Assembly: GCA_958299035.1 (NCBI GenBank)
Contig: CATQJL010000305.1
Location: forward strand, 70,586,792 to 70,650,791
DNA length: 64,000 nt
DNA from: Cylicocyclus nassatus
Taxonomy: Eukaryota > Nematoda > Chromadorea > Rhabditida > Strongylidae
Direction: 5' to 3'
Shown: piece after piece, positions 23,101 to 35,100 of the stretch
Layout of the letters: each line of letters opens with the position of its first letter
How positions within the stretch are numbered: the stretch's first letter is position 1
The notes under the pieces: model-generated
Told to the model about the DNA's origin: nothing
Database searches by the model: none
What the model saw: only the letters and a program-made list of their open reading frames with translations
Made by a program: the position numbers and the translations under genes

Positions 23101-26100
23101 GCTACACTTGTGGAAAAAAGGACATTGGGCCAAAAACTGCCCGTCAAAAACCGACCTGTCCGCCGTTCCATAGAGCAAGTTGTAAAGCTGAACGTGCTGA
23201 ACTCCCAAAGGATACGTTAATGTCAAGCTGAAAGACTTGGATGTGAAGATGCAACTCGACACCGGTGCCGACGTATCGACAATCAGCCGCAGGACTTGGA
23301 TGGAATTAGGATTGTCAAACCTGAAGACCCCGCCTGCTGATTTGAGAGCTGCATGCGGATCGTTGATCGAAGTATTTAGAGTTTATGAATGCTTTTCACA
23401 TGTAATAATTTCAATGGCCAAGGGTTATTCTATGTTATCAAAAGAGTAGTATCACCCGTCGATTACTCGCAGTGGGCCTTTCATCGTTACCGTCAAGAAG
23501 ACGAATGGAGTAGTGCGCTTTGTGCCGACTTCTTCACCAAACTGAACAACGCTTTGGAGCTGCACAGACACTTACTGCCCACTGCTAAACATGTTTTTAC
23601 CAAGCTATATGGAGGGACCGATTTCACAAACACTGGCTTGCGTGATGCGTACTTGCAAGTAAAAATGGACGACGAGAGCAAGGAATTGCTGATCATCAAC
23701 ACTTCCCGTGGACTGTTCCTACAGCCCTCTACCGTTTGGGGTGAAGAGTGCCCCTGAGATTTTCCAGTATTTGATGAGCAACGTTACCATCGACATTAGT
23801 GGAGCCGTTGCCTATTCAGACAGTTGAAGGGATACCTCAGAAGGGCAAATGCTGGGGGTCTGCCACTTCATTGCTCCGCAGCCCTCCCATTTCACTTATT
23901 TTGGTGCTCCGGGGGCTCCTCCAAATCTGGCGCGCCCCCGGAGCAGAGATTTGCGAGCCCTCCCCCCCCCCCCCCTTTCCAAAATGGATGAAATGGGAGG
24001 GCTCCGGAGCACAAAGTGGCGGACCCCCGGCATTTGCCCTCCGGAAGTATCCCTTCGACTGTCTGAGTATTTAGACACGTTGTGGCCACTGGAAGGACTC
24101 ATGGAGAGCATGAAACGAACGTGTTCAAACTGTTTAGACGTCTTCAAGGTTATCAAGCGCGCGTTCGCCGTAAAGTTTCCCTCTTCCAAGCCTAGCATAA
24201 TGCTTCTTGGATTCATCGTCGACGCGGAAGGAAGACGCCCCGACTTCAAGAAGATTGTCGCCATTGCCCATATGCCGCTACCCAAAGATGTAAAGCAGCT
24301 CGAATCTTACCTTGGAATGCTTTAGTTTTATTCGTCCTTCGTGCTAAGGATGCGTTCAACGCCTTGAAGAAAAAAGACACACCGTTTGTCTGGAGTATGG
24401 AGTGCCAGGAAGTCTTCGACCGCCTTCGCAAAGTCCTGATCTCGGATCTTCTGCTGTGCCACTACGACCCCAAGAAGCCGTTCATTGTTGCCGCTGGCGT
24501 AAGCAACCATGGAATCAGAGCCGTGATTTCTCACCTGCCCGGATGGATCGGAAAACGTTTGTTATGCGAGTAGCACACTAACGGCACAGAGAAGAATTAT
24601 TCTCAGATTAAGAAGGGGCCTCAGTTTTCGCCGTCAAGGATTTCCACTGGCACATTCATAAACGACGATTTACTCTGTTTACGCACAGTTCCCTACTCAC
24701 TATCTTCGGGAGCAAGAAAGGACTGCCTGCTTATACCGTCTACACATGGTCAATGACCTTACTTGCCTATGTTTCGACATCGAGTACAGCTAAAGCTCTA
24801 CGATCTTGTTTGAACATGCTGATGCTCTCTACCGATTGCTTTCCTGCCGGAGTCGCCGGACGAAGACGTCATCATTGCTACCGTTAAATCTGATGTCACC
24901 GCCACTTACGAGGAAGCGCTAATCAGCTGCTAGTTACAGTGGAAGACGTACGTTTTGTTATGGAAAAGGACGCCATACTGATGGAGCTGCTCAACTGTCT
25001 CCAAACAGGACGTTATGCACATGCACTTGAGGAACGCCGTTGTTCAACTGAAGGGTCCAACAAAAGAAGCTCTCTGCTTACAATAGATGCATATTCTTCG
25101 GATCCATCGTTCCCACCTCGTTGAAAAGGAAGATTCTCCGTATGCTGCACGATGACCATCCTGGACAAACTTGTATGAAGCTGCTAGCTAGCAATCACGT
25201 CTACTGGCCTGGTATAGAAGAAGACTAAGACAAGAAGACCGTTGAACGTTGCCAGAATTGCCAACTTGTCGCTATAAGTCCAGTAAAAGCTGAGCTAACT
25301 CTATGGCCGATCCCAAGTCGCCCGATGGAACGCCTTCATATTAAATTCGCGGGACCGCTCTATGGGTTGTTTCATACTGCCGCGCTGACCGCAGCAGACT
25401 GCAGTAGACTGCAGCAGTCTGCAGCTGACCGCACTGACCGCAAAGATCGCGCGGAAGGCTGCTCGCTTTGTAAAAGAGAAAACAGTTGCGATCAAGTCAA
25501 AACACCTTCATTTGCGCCTAGGAAGTTCATAGTCTTTAACTTACTCTTCTCAGTCAAATTTTGGCAATTGTTTTACTGTGGTATGCTCATATTTGTTCTG
25601 ATTCTTCCTATTAATGCGTATCTTACACACGCTGGTGTTCTCTTTTATGTCTAGGCATATATTGTTGTTGATTATTTGGGCTACAAGTATCTATCCTCTC
25701 CACCTTTACGAAAGGACGCAGCGATTTCTGCGGCCCTTGCGGTCCAGTGCGTCATGCAATCTGCTGCAGTCTGCTGCGGTCATTGCGGCAGTCTGAAACA
25801 ACCCTATGGACGCTACACTTTGGAATATTCGAGAATTTTTTCGATTAATCGAATAACCGAATATATTCGAAAATCAAATTATCGAATAATCGAATTTCGA
25901 ATATTTTCAAAAACAAAAAATATAGAATAATCGAATATCGAATATTTTTGAAATAAGAAAATCGTTGAATTATCGAATATCGAATCTATTCGAAATGAAA
26001 AAAAACCGAATAGTCAAATATATTCGAGAAAAAAAATCCGAACAAACGAATATTTGCATCGATTATGTCGAATATTCAAACAAATTCTAAACAAATTAGC

Positions 26101-29100
26101 ACAATGGAGGACTCCGTGCAGTGGACAACCTGCAACAAACGATGTTTGCGGATATAGCAATCAAAATTGTGAAGCTGTCATGTAGTTAAGCGATTACACG
26201 AAATTGTCGAATAATCGAATAACCTCTGAAAATAAATATTCGAATGTTCGAATATTTTCGAGAATCAAAATTTTCGAATAACCGAGTAATCGAATAAATT
26301 CAAAACTGACAAATTTCGAATAAGCAAATATCGAATATATTCAATTTTCGAATAATCGAATTTCGAATAAAATTTTTTAAAAGTTTCTGCGATGTAGCTG
26401 GTGATGTGGCGACTGCATCTCTACAATTTCAAGCCAGCGAGGGTGCATCGTTGTCGTAGATGCACTCTCGCTGGCTTAAAATTGTAGAGACGCAGTCGCC
26501 ACATCACCAGCTACATCACAGAAACTTTTTAAGCATCTTCAGCAGGTTTGTAAACCAGAAAAGCTTGTTCGGACAACGATGCACAATTCTTTTCCCAATA
26601 TTTCGAGGTTTTCTGCAGGAAGTACAGGATAAAGCATATTCGGGCGCCGCCATTTCACCCGCAGTCGAGTGGACTCGCTTAACGCTTTGTTGGCATTTTC
26701 AGGAGAGGACTTCTGGAGCTGCAAGAGGAGGGAAACCTCCCGGAAGCTTTATCGAAGCTCCTGATCTGCTACCGCTGTACGCCCTTCCCGTCTTTGCCTA
26801 TATCTTTCCCATGCAGAGATGTTTTTTAGACAAAGGATTGATACTCCGCTCCCACGTTTGGTCACTGACGTTGGGAACGCCATACCAATTTAGTCCTCCG
26901 GATCGAAACCGGCGATGGAAGCTATGTACAACCGCCACATGGAGCCAAGAAAAGGAGATTCGAAGTCAATGAATCCGTCTATACCCGCAACTACCGCAAT
27001 CCATCGAAGCCTAATTGGACTCCAAGACGTGTATAATTAAGGAGTGGACGCTAACTCTACAAGGTAGAAGTCGATGGATACATATGGAGACGCCATGCCA
27101 ACCCAACTACGCCCTCGCGCAGTTCCCGACGCCACTATCATACCGTTGAGAGAGTCCAACTTTTGGACTTTGAGTTATACCGTCGCTTGCTGTTTCCGTT
27201 GATGTTCATGCTTCCCAAGACGCCATTCTTGCTGATGGAACACTGCCAACTTTCGATGTCGCCACAGCCGATGCCGAAATAGTGGATGCTGATGTATCCG
27301 CTACTTTACCTAACCCCCGCCAGTTCGTCGCCGGTCACAAAGAACGCATCGACCATCACAGCGCATCGGGGTGAGCCCATCAAGAAAACGATACGATACC
27401 TTAAAGAGGGAGATGTTGCAGAGTAGTATTACACTGTTATTGTCTAGTGACTGATCTAGTGGTGTTGTGTTGAATGCGCGGGATCTGAGCGCTATATAAG
27501 GCGCTCACTGCTAGCTAAGTCATTCGTTTCGTCTTATCGTTTGTTCTTATTCATATCCGGTCTACTAATAAAAGTATTCTACAAGTGTCAGGGACTCAAC
27601 CACAAGTGCAATTACAAGGCTACAACACCTATCTTTAGGTATCGTTCATTAAACTAAGCTCAACCTAGATTTACGATATTGAGCGAATCACCGACGCTCT
27701 TCTTTATCGTAAGATTGAGGCAGGAAATCTGAAAAGGATTCAAGCTACTAATGGCTGCATATTGCCCCAGATCAGATAATCAACAGCTGAATTCTTTATT
27801 ATTTATCAGTTATTTCAGATAACTGCAACAACTTTCTTCAGTATATGCCAAGACAGGTTTTTTTGGATCTTCATTGAACTGAAGCTTTTGACAATGTTCG
27901 AATCTGGTCGATATCCGCCAAGAGCTTCTCTCTCACCGTGCCAGTCTAGAGCCACGCGAAGTCCAGCGTGAGATCATTAAGGTTTAGAAACGAGCTGACC
28001 TTGAATCCATCGCATTTCAGTAAGTCCGTACAGATAGTCAGTAACGGACTTGAGTGAATGTCACCCAGCTTACGCTTTTATGTGCGGCTGGCTATGAGAT
28101 TATATAACGATATATACGGCACAAGATCATTACTGATTGACAAAGATTTCTTTTTTAAGATTCATTTTCAGTTTTCTCGCACATGTCCACGCTGCTTCGA
28201 AAACTTTTCTTGCGCATATCATCTCATCTCATAAAATAGTGCAATTGATTCCATAATCATTTCCAACGTGCTTCTCAGCTTTATATCGCTCCAACGGTGC
28301 CGTGAGTAATCCTCGCTTTTTTAGCGTTTTTCAAAATGTGAAGGAAGGAAATACTCAGAAACCTGTTACGCTCTAAAAACTCGTAAAAAGCTGTTGTATG
28401 AATTAGTAGTCCAAAAACATTGCTATACAACTTTCAGAGTGTCCGAAAGGTATGTATGCACTGTTTAACGTAAACGTACAGTGCTGGCCAAAAGGTTGCA
28501 GCCACTCCCAAATTTTGCTATATGATACTATGTGAAAAAATCGTGCTGTTTCATACACACAGAAGGGGCTGTGACGAAAATGGCGAACATGGTAAAATCG
28601 AGGTTGATCAAAACTTGCAGCCACTTTCTGCTAAACATCTTTGAAAAACCTGTCACCTTCCAGTATCTCGGTTACAGATGCACCCCTAAATCTGGAGGTA
28701 TGCACTGCAATCAGCATTCATCGAACTTCAAGAAAGGAGATTTTACGGAGTGAATTTCCTTGGACGCCAAATGACCATAAAAATTGGACAAAGCATAAGA
28801 ATGTCGGGAGGTAATCAGCTCATTCGTGCTCCCTTAAAAAAGGTGGTACCTCTGAACATTTGCTGGTGGTCTACGATTGTATAAAGAGCATTAATTAGCA
28901 TCCCTGAAAATCTACCACCACTTTAACTCAATTTGGAAGCACCTTTCAGCTCAGAAGTCGGTCCCAGCGGTCTAAAAAGTTCTCAAACTTGATGAGAACA
29001 CTATTTTCACGAAGACAAGCACTGATTGGAGCTGGCAGAGCTTTAGTGGAAACAGGAGGCGCTACTGCCAAAGAAAATTTTCTGCGATCATCACATCCAG

Positions 29101-32100
29101 GAAATGTTAGGTCAATTAAAGGGAATTATCAGTTGTGAAATTCGCGCAAAATTCCCCATAGTTAGCTCTTGCATGTTTCCAGTAAAGCTCTGTAGGTAGT
29201 AGGTCTTCTCGTTTCACATTCGCAAACCGTCACTAAAACGTCAAGATGATACTGCATTCCCATAAGGACAGGCCGATTATCTCTTGACAACTTTATGATT
29301 TGTCCAATTTTTGTGATCTTTGGCGTTCAAGCAGATTCGCTCCGTAAAATCTCCTTCCTTGGAGTTTGAATGCTGGCAGTGCATATCTCTAAATTTAGGG
29401 TGTATCTGTAGCCGAGATGCTGGACGTTGTGACAAAAGTGGTTGCAAGTTTTGATCAACCTCGATTTTATCGTATTTGGTATTTTCGCCACAACCCCTTC
29501 TGTGTGCATAAAACAACACGATTTTTTGAAATAGTGTCAAGCAGTGCAGTATGCACGTAATATCGAAATTTGGATTCGTTTGATGCAAAACAGAGTCAGG
29601 AGTGGCTGTCGTTTGGTCAGCACCGTATAACTTCCCACAAAGTCCACTGTGAACATCCGGTACCACGTAGAGTTGGTTCAGCTTAGGTTTTGGAGCAAAT
29701 GTAAACGTTTTTACTGCATGGCTACGTTAGGAATTTTTAGCACGCTAGCTTACGATGACTTAGCTGCCGTTTCGAAAAAATTATGAAAAAACCGCAAACT
29801 TGGCTGACAGAGTTTTCACGCACGCTGCTTATTTCGAAAATCTGTATTTTTTCTCGAATGGTGTTCCCAGTTTTAGTGAGGCTACAAAACAGTGTCTTTG
29901 GTGTAATCACTTGCAAAAATGCAAAAATGCAAAGGATACGCAAACTCATTTTTTAGAGTCAACAACTATTAGTCCCGCGTCAGAATTTTTAATTGGGCAG
30001 TCTCACCCTCTAAAGCAAGCTAAAGAGGGAAGGATACATTAGCCGGCGATTGACTATACGGGGTACATCAGGGTTTTTTTTAATGTTTGCATGGGTCCCG
30101 CTTATGCACGATCTGCTTTTCTTGTCAGTTGTCTTCATATCTTCCTATTTAAAGGCACCGTCCACCCAAAATGGAGGTTGGCGAGATTATGATGGCATAC
30201 TAATGTAGGCCCTCATACTAGACAAACCTCCAAGCTTCGCCGCAAAAGACTGCTTCTGCAGCGAGAAATCCGCACCGGAAGAACAAAGTGGGCGGGGCGC
30301 CCCCGGCGGTCCACCCAACTCGAATTCAATGTTTTTGCCGCCTTCAGGCCTTCTGAAAGCCCTGATTCCGAATATGGAGTCGAAAATTCGCGAGACTCCA
30401 AAAATCCCTGTTTCGAGAACCCTCTGCAACAAGTGCAGGCGAGATAAAGCATGCAAGTGGGCGGGGCGACCGGGGGCGCCCGCCCACTTTTGTTACTTCC
30501 GGAGCGGATTTCTCGCTTCAGAAGCAGTCTTTTGCGGCGAAGCTTGGGGGTTTGTCTAGTATTAGTGCCCACACTAGTATGCCATCGTAATCTCGCCAAC
30601 CTCCATTTTGGGTGCACGGTGCCTTTAAGACATGGTTTTCATCTGTTCCAAGATGTCGCAGGTCGGCCTTGATCCTATCCATCCACCTCAACTTGAGTCT
30701 ATCTCTGGGTTTTTCCCTGGTGCTTCCACCGTCAAGGCTAGCCTCGTATTAAGACTTTTCTCCCACCTGCGCAGATGGCTCCTGCATTTTCTGGGCAATT
30801 AGAGCTAACTTCATTTAAGATCAAATGGATAAAGGATTCGGCGTCTTCAATACCCTCTGAGGGCATGCGCCGAACGCACACACTAACTTCATGGTCGAAG
30901 AGGCAATTGTATGCGTGCGAGCCTATTACAGTGACTTGCGGGGGCCAGCCGTTTCCAAGTCAGTGCTTTTATCCTCCCAGATTACTCTGGTACCAATTTA
31001 CCGGCCCCGGAGGGTATAGGACTTGGTTGGCCCAGGGGCGGGGATCGAACCTGTGCCCGATCTGGTCATGGCGGCGCCTCATAACACTACGCCACTCGTC
31101 CCCATAGCTAACGGGCTCGTATAGTGTTATTGCAGAAGTGGTTTTTCAGTGTGACACCTAAGGTCCATCGTAGCATTCTTGTTTCCATGACACCGAGCTT
31201 GCGCTCCTCATTTCGCGTACATGGCCAACACTCACTATAGAAGACTGATGGACGGATGACGGTCCGGTATAGTTGGACTTGTGTACTGGCATTCGTCTGT
31301 CGCAGAAAACTCCCGTTAAAGCTCTCCATTTCATCCACGCTGTGTTTATCCTGCCTGCGACTTCCTCTTGGAAGCCTCCCTTTCTGAGATGTGATTGCCT
31401 AGGTACTTGAATGACGTTGACTTTTTTAGCTCTTCACCATCGATACCTATGGTTCCTGGAGTCTATTTTCCGAATTCCATATACTCCGTCTTCTTGGTGT
31501 TGAGCTTCAGCCCATACAACTCTAGCCTGTTCTTTCAGTTTTGTACCTCGGTAGCTCTTTTCTGGTACTTGCTATCAAGACCACATCATCTGCGTCGAGA
31601 AATGTCCAAGAAGGTTCACGTCTGAGCGTTTTATCACGGCGTTCATTGCAGTGATAAGACGCAAGGGGGGAGAGCTAAACCTTGATATACTCCAGCCTTG
31701 ATTTGGAATTTTTCGATTGTCTTGCAGGTGTTTGTACGTGACTTGAAGCGTTGTGGTAGATCAACTTTACCCACTTGGACGTATTTTCCTGGAACCATGT
31801 GCTTCCGTAAGGCGCCCATCATATGACTTCATGAGGCACCTTATCGAGGGATTTCTTCAGGTCCAAGAAGGCTGCGTGTAACTCATTTTGCTCCTCTATA
31901 TTTCTCCTTCACTATCAGAGAAGAGATTGCGTCAGTTGTACCTACTCCTTTCACGAATCCGCACTGATTCGGTGACAACTTTATGATATCTCGAAGGCGC
32001 ATTTCGATTATTCGCTCGAAGATTTTTGAAGCGTGGCTCATCAGTCGGATTAGTAGGATGGAGAGTCTGCGACGTCTTTTTTGTTTTTCCATATCGGAAT

Positions 32101-35100
32101 CGTTGTGCTGTTATACCAACCACGAGGCAGACTCTTGCTCCTTATGATCTGATTGAGGAGGCCTGATAGCCAAAAAGCCCCGGCACACATTTTCAGAACT
32201 TGCTTGGTATGTCATCTGGGCCAGTCACCTTACCATTCTTTGTTTTCGTTATAGGTAGCCATACCTCCTCTTTCGTAACTGGTGATACTGGTCTATCTAC
32301 GAAGTCAGCTCTTGGGATGGAGTTGACGCTACGGCCTGTGGTAGCCATCTTTTTGAAGTGAGTTTTCCATCTTTTAGAGATGTCCGCCGGTGTTCTTAGC
32401 GTCCTACCAAGATTGTTTTGATGTGGAGGAAGTGCTTCATATCCTTTGTGGACTCTGCCCTTTTTCTGGCTATTAGTTTATATATCTCGTTCTCCATCGC
32501 GAGACTCCAGTCTCTTAGGGCTGTTTTTATGTACACTTATTTTGCATTCTTTACGGAGGCTTTAGCAGCGTGCTTGGCTTGTTGGTACGTCTGACGATCG
32601 GCTTTCGATTTTGACTGATGCCATCGCTTCTTGTCCTTTATTAACCATTTGTACTTCAATGTTCCACCACCGCGTTTCTCGATTAATCCTTTTCCTTTCT
32701 GGCTTTGTACTAGCCAGAGCCATGTGTGCCATTTGGTGGATCCGCCTTTTCAAGCTTACCCAGGATTGCTCTGGGTTCTCTTGTAGGCTTGGAAGAGTTG
32801 TTAGTAGTGCTTGCTTTGCCGCGTCGTTGGTTTGTAACTTCCTTCATTTGATGCGTGTCCTGGTCTCTGTTGATCTTTTGATGTGCCTGTTGATCGAGAT
32901 TCTGATCGAGAAGCAGTAGTCTATGCTGAGGTATGCAGCTTTCATTGGAAATGACTTTGCAGTTCTTCACATGCTTGAGGTCACATTGTCGGATAGCCCA
33001 AAAGTCTATCTGTGTTCGTCGGTCGCCGCTCGCGTATGTTATGAAGTGATCATCCTCCTTGATGTAGTATGCGTTCGCCAAAGCCAGATTATGAGCTGAG
33101 GCAAATTCTAGAATGCGCTCACCTTCCATTACATGTTCCGTACTCGTGGTTTCCGTAACACTTTCCGGTTTTTCCTCGTCTTTCCTCCACATGTTCGTTA
33201 AGGTCCGCTCCTAGCAAGAGTGTCTCATTTAGGGGAATTAAACTGATGTGGTCATCAAGCTCCTGCGAGAACGAGTCCTTTTCAAAATCCTTACCGACTT
33301 GTGGCGTATAAGCGGTAATTACTCGTAGGACCTGTTTCCCGTATCTACCTTTGCGCTCATAAGACGATCGCTCATGCGTTTAACGGCGACGATGTTACTC
33401 CTTAAAGTTTCTGAGACAGCTACTCCAATTCTTGTGCTGCTGGAACCGTTGTAGGGAAATTTATATCCATTTCCTAAGTCTCGCGATTTTGCCTCGTTTT
33501 ACTTCGTTTCCTGTATGCAGGCTACGACTCGTCGTCTCTTCAGAGGATCTGCCACTTTTCGAAAACGGAAGGTGAGTGTACGTGTAAGGTGAGGTACACT
33601 CACCTTCCGTTTTCGAAAAGTGGCAGATCTTCTGAAGAGACGTTGATAAACGGCTAGCCTGCGATGCCTTGGTACCCTCTGGAGAACTAGCCGCTTTAGC
33701 CGTCCCCGTTCACCTTGCTGAGACGGTAACCATCGCCCACATTCGCATTCGTCGGGCTGGAATGCGCGTCGCTTTCGAGCCTAGCCTTTACTCGAGATTC
33801 TATATGAGACATGTCTGCACCGTTCGATGCAACGGGGTGTTTTTCAGCCGGCTTGTCGCATGCCCTTTTTTAGAAGGGCAGCTTGACGCTGGAAATTTCA
33901 GCAAATTTTTGCCGCAGATTAGGCGCAGGGTGGAATATAACATGTGATCTTCAGCACGGCAATGTTAGCAGAGAACTAACCCTACACTAACTTTGCTCAT
34001 AAGGTATATCAGGGTATGCCCTCTAGCTGACTTTAAAATGCTTTCCTTTTGTGCGGAAAAAGTTTCCAAAAGAAATTTTGAGCGTTTGAATGTCCAAATT
34101 TGCCAAACATTGAGTGGCTTAAATTTAGCGAAAAGCTCTAAAACAATACCTATGCAATTTCCACCGGCTTTTCCTTCCTTGCAAACAATAAAATAATACA
34201 AGAATTTTCCACTTTTCGGTATTTTTGTACAGCTTTTCGTTAAACCTTGACCAATTTGGACATAAACGCCCCCAACTTCTTTCGGAAACTTGTCTTACTA
34301 TCTACATGCTTTTCTCGCACTCGCGTTGATGCGTTGATGGCTTTGAAACTCACCCCGCTACGCTGGCCATCACGAATAAATTGTAAACAACTACTCATTT
34401 TGAAATTTCTTCCCTGTATGATTGGTCATTTCAAGGGGAGGAACTCTCTGGAGCAAAGAATAAGTGCAACTTTGAATTGCTTATCGAAATTATTATGGTT
34501 TGATAGTTGCCCTAACGACGAAGATTAAAGAGTACTAAATCTCTAAGCAAAAATCTTTTTGATTTCTTAGGCAAAACCTTCACAAATCGACCATCTATGC
34601 AATCACTATTTTTGGCGCTGTTCTCGCAATAAAGTGCGATTTTTGATTAATTTTTAAGCTCAATTCAATAGTCTGAAGAATACATGCTAAGGAAATTCAT
34701 AGCTTTGCAAAACGTCGTTTTCAGACCCAGTTTTGTAGGGTAGAAGCCGCGTGGACCCGCTTGGCGCACTGTTTCCGATGGTTCCTCCCATCGGATCGTC
34801 TTATGCTTTTGCTCAGTTGATTTACATGCTGATGCCATGGCCAAAATTCTAGCTCAAGACCTTTGCTGGAACCTGCTCTATGAATTTTGTGACAGACAGA
34901 CATTTAGACACACACACACACAAAAACACCCAAACAACCCTTAGCCCGTTATTATAAGTTAAGATAAATAAAACTCAGTCTCTGTAAATTTGTTCGTATG
35001 TAAGTATGTGGCTTATAGACTCCTTTGTTTGTAAGATGAGGCTGAAATTTGCTCCCTTATAAATGAGACCAGGCGCAGAAGATAGGCTACTTTTTGCGAC

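Larger units (their letters stand above)
22293..27413 (+). pseudogene. Dead Ty3/gypsy-type gag-pol with nested insertions
   Basis: Read in order: a gag remnant with a zinc-knuckle trace ([10 protein letters not shown] near 23,117-23,146), a protease core LDTGADVS near 23,250, reverse transcriptase blocks (CADF..LN.AL, then DAYLQVKMD) at 23,515-23,670 and 24,090-24,325, an RNase H-like stretch at 24,380-24,570, and integrase zinc-binding and core pieces at 25,140-25,360. Integrase C-terminal pieces lie after 26,530. Many stops and frameshifts separate them, and three unrelated insertions interrupt the body. A polypurine tract (AAAGAGGGAGA) directly precedes the 3' LTR. It cannot encode a working polyprotein. 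Confidence 0.88.
30629..33660 (-). pseudogene. Dead RTE-clade non-LTR retrotransposon
   Basis: On the minus strand from 33.6 to 30.6 kb: apurinic-type endonuclease pieces ([20 protein letters not shown] then [20 protein letters not shown]), a linker, reverse transcriptase ([18 protein letters not shown] at 31,930-31,990; the catalytic box near 31,582-31,602), the C-terminal part ([16 protein letters not shown] then [11 protein letters not shown]), and a last piece [20 protein letters not shown] at 30,680-30,740. RTE elements copy themselves by target-primed reverse transcription. This one is frameshifted, and the YADD box reads DADD, so it is inactive. A SINE interrupts it. Confidence 0.88.

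Noticed and set aside
25822..26370. Possible centromeric or telomeric satellite
   Set aside because: Units are irregular, change orientation and the tract is only 550 bp inside a dead retroelement.
28500..29666. Frames on both strands with shared [11 protein letters not shown] / [15 protein letters not shown] peptides, considered as a duplicated gene
   Set aside because: They are the two inverted arms of the Tc1-ended element; the similarity is DNA palindromy.
31030..31105. Possible functional tRNA gene (A-box and B-box like sequences)
   Set aside because: The head lacks a paired acceptor stem and a proper 3' end, continues into a SINE body, and has target duplications.
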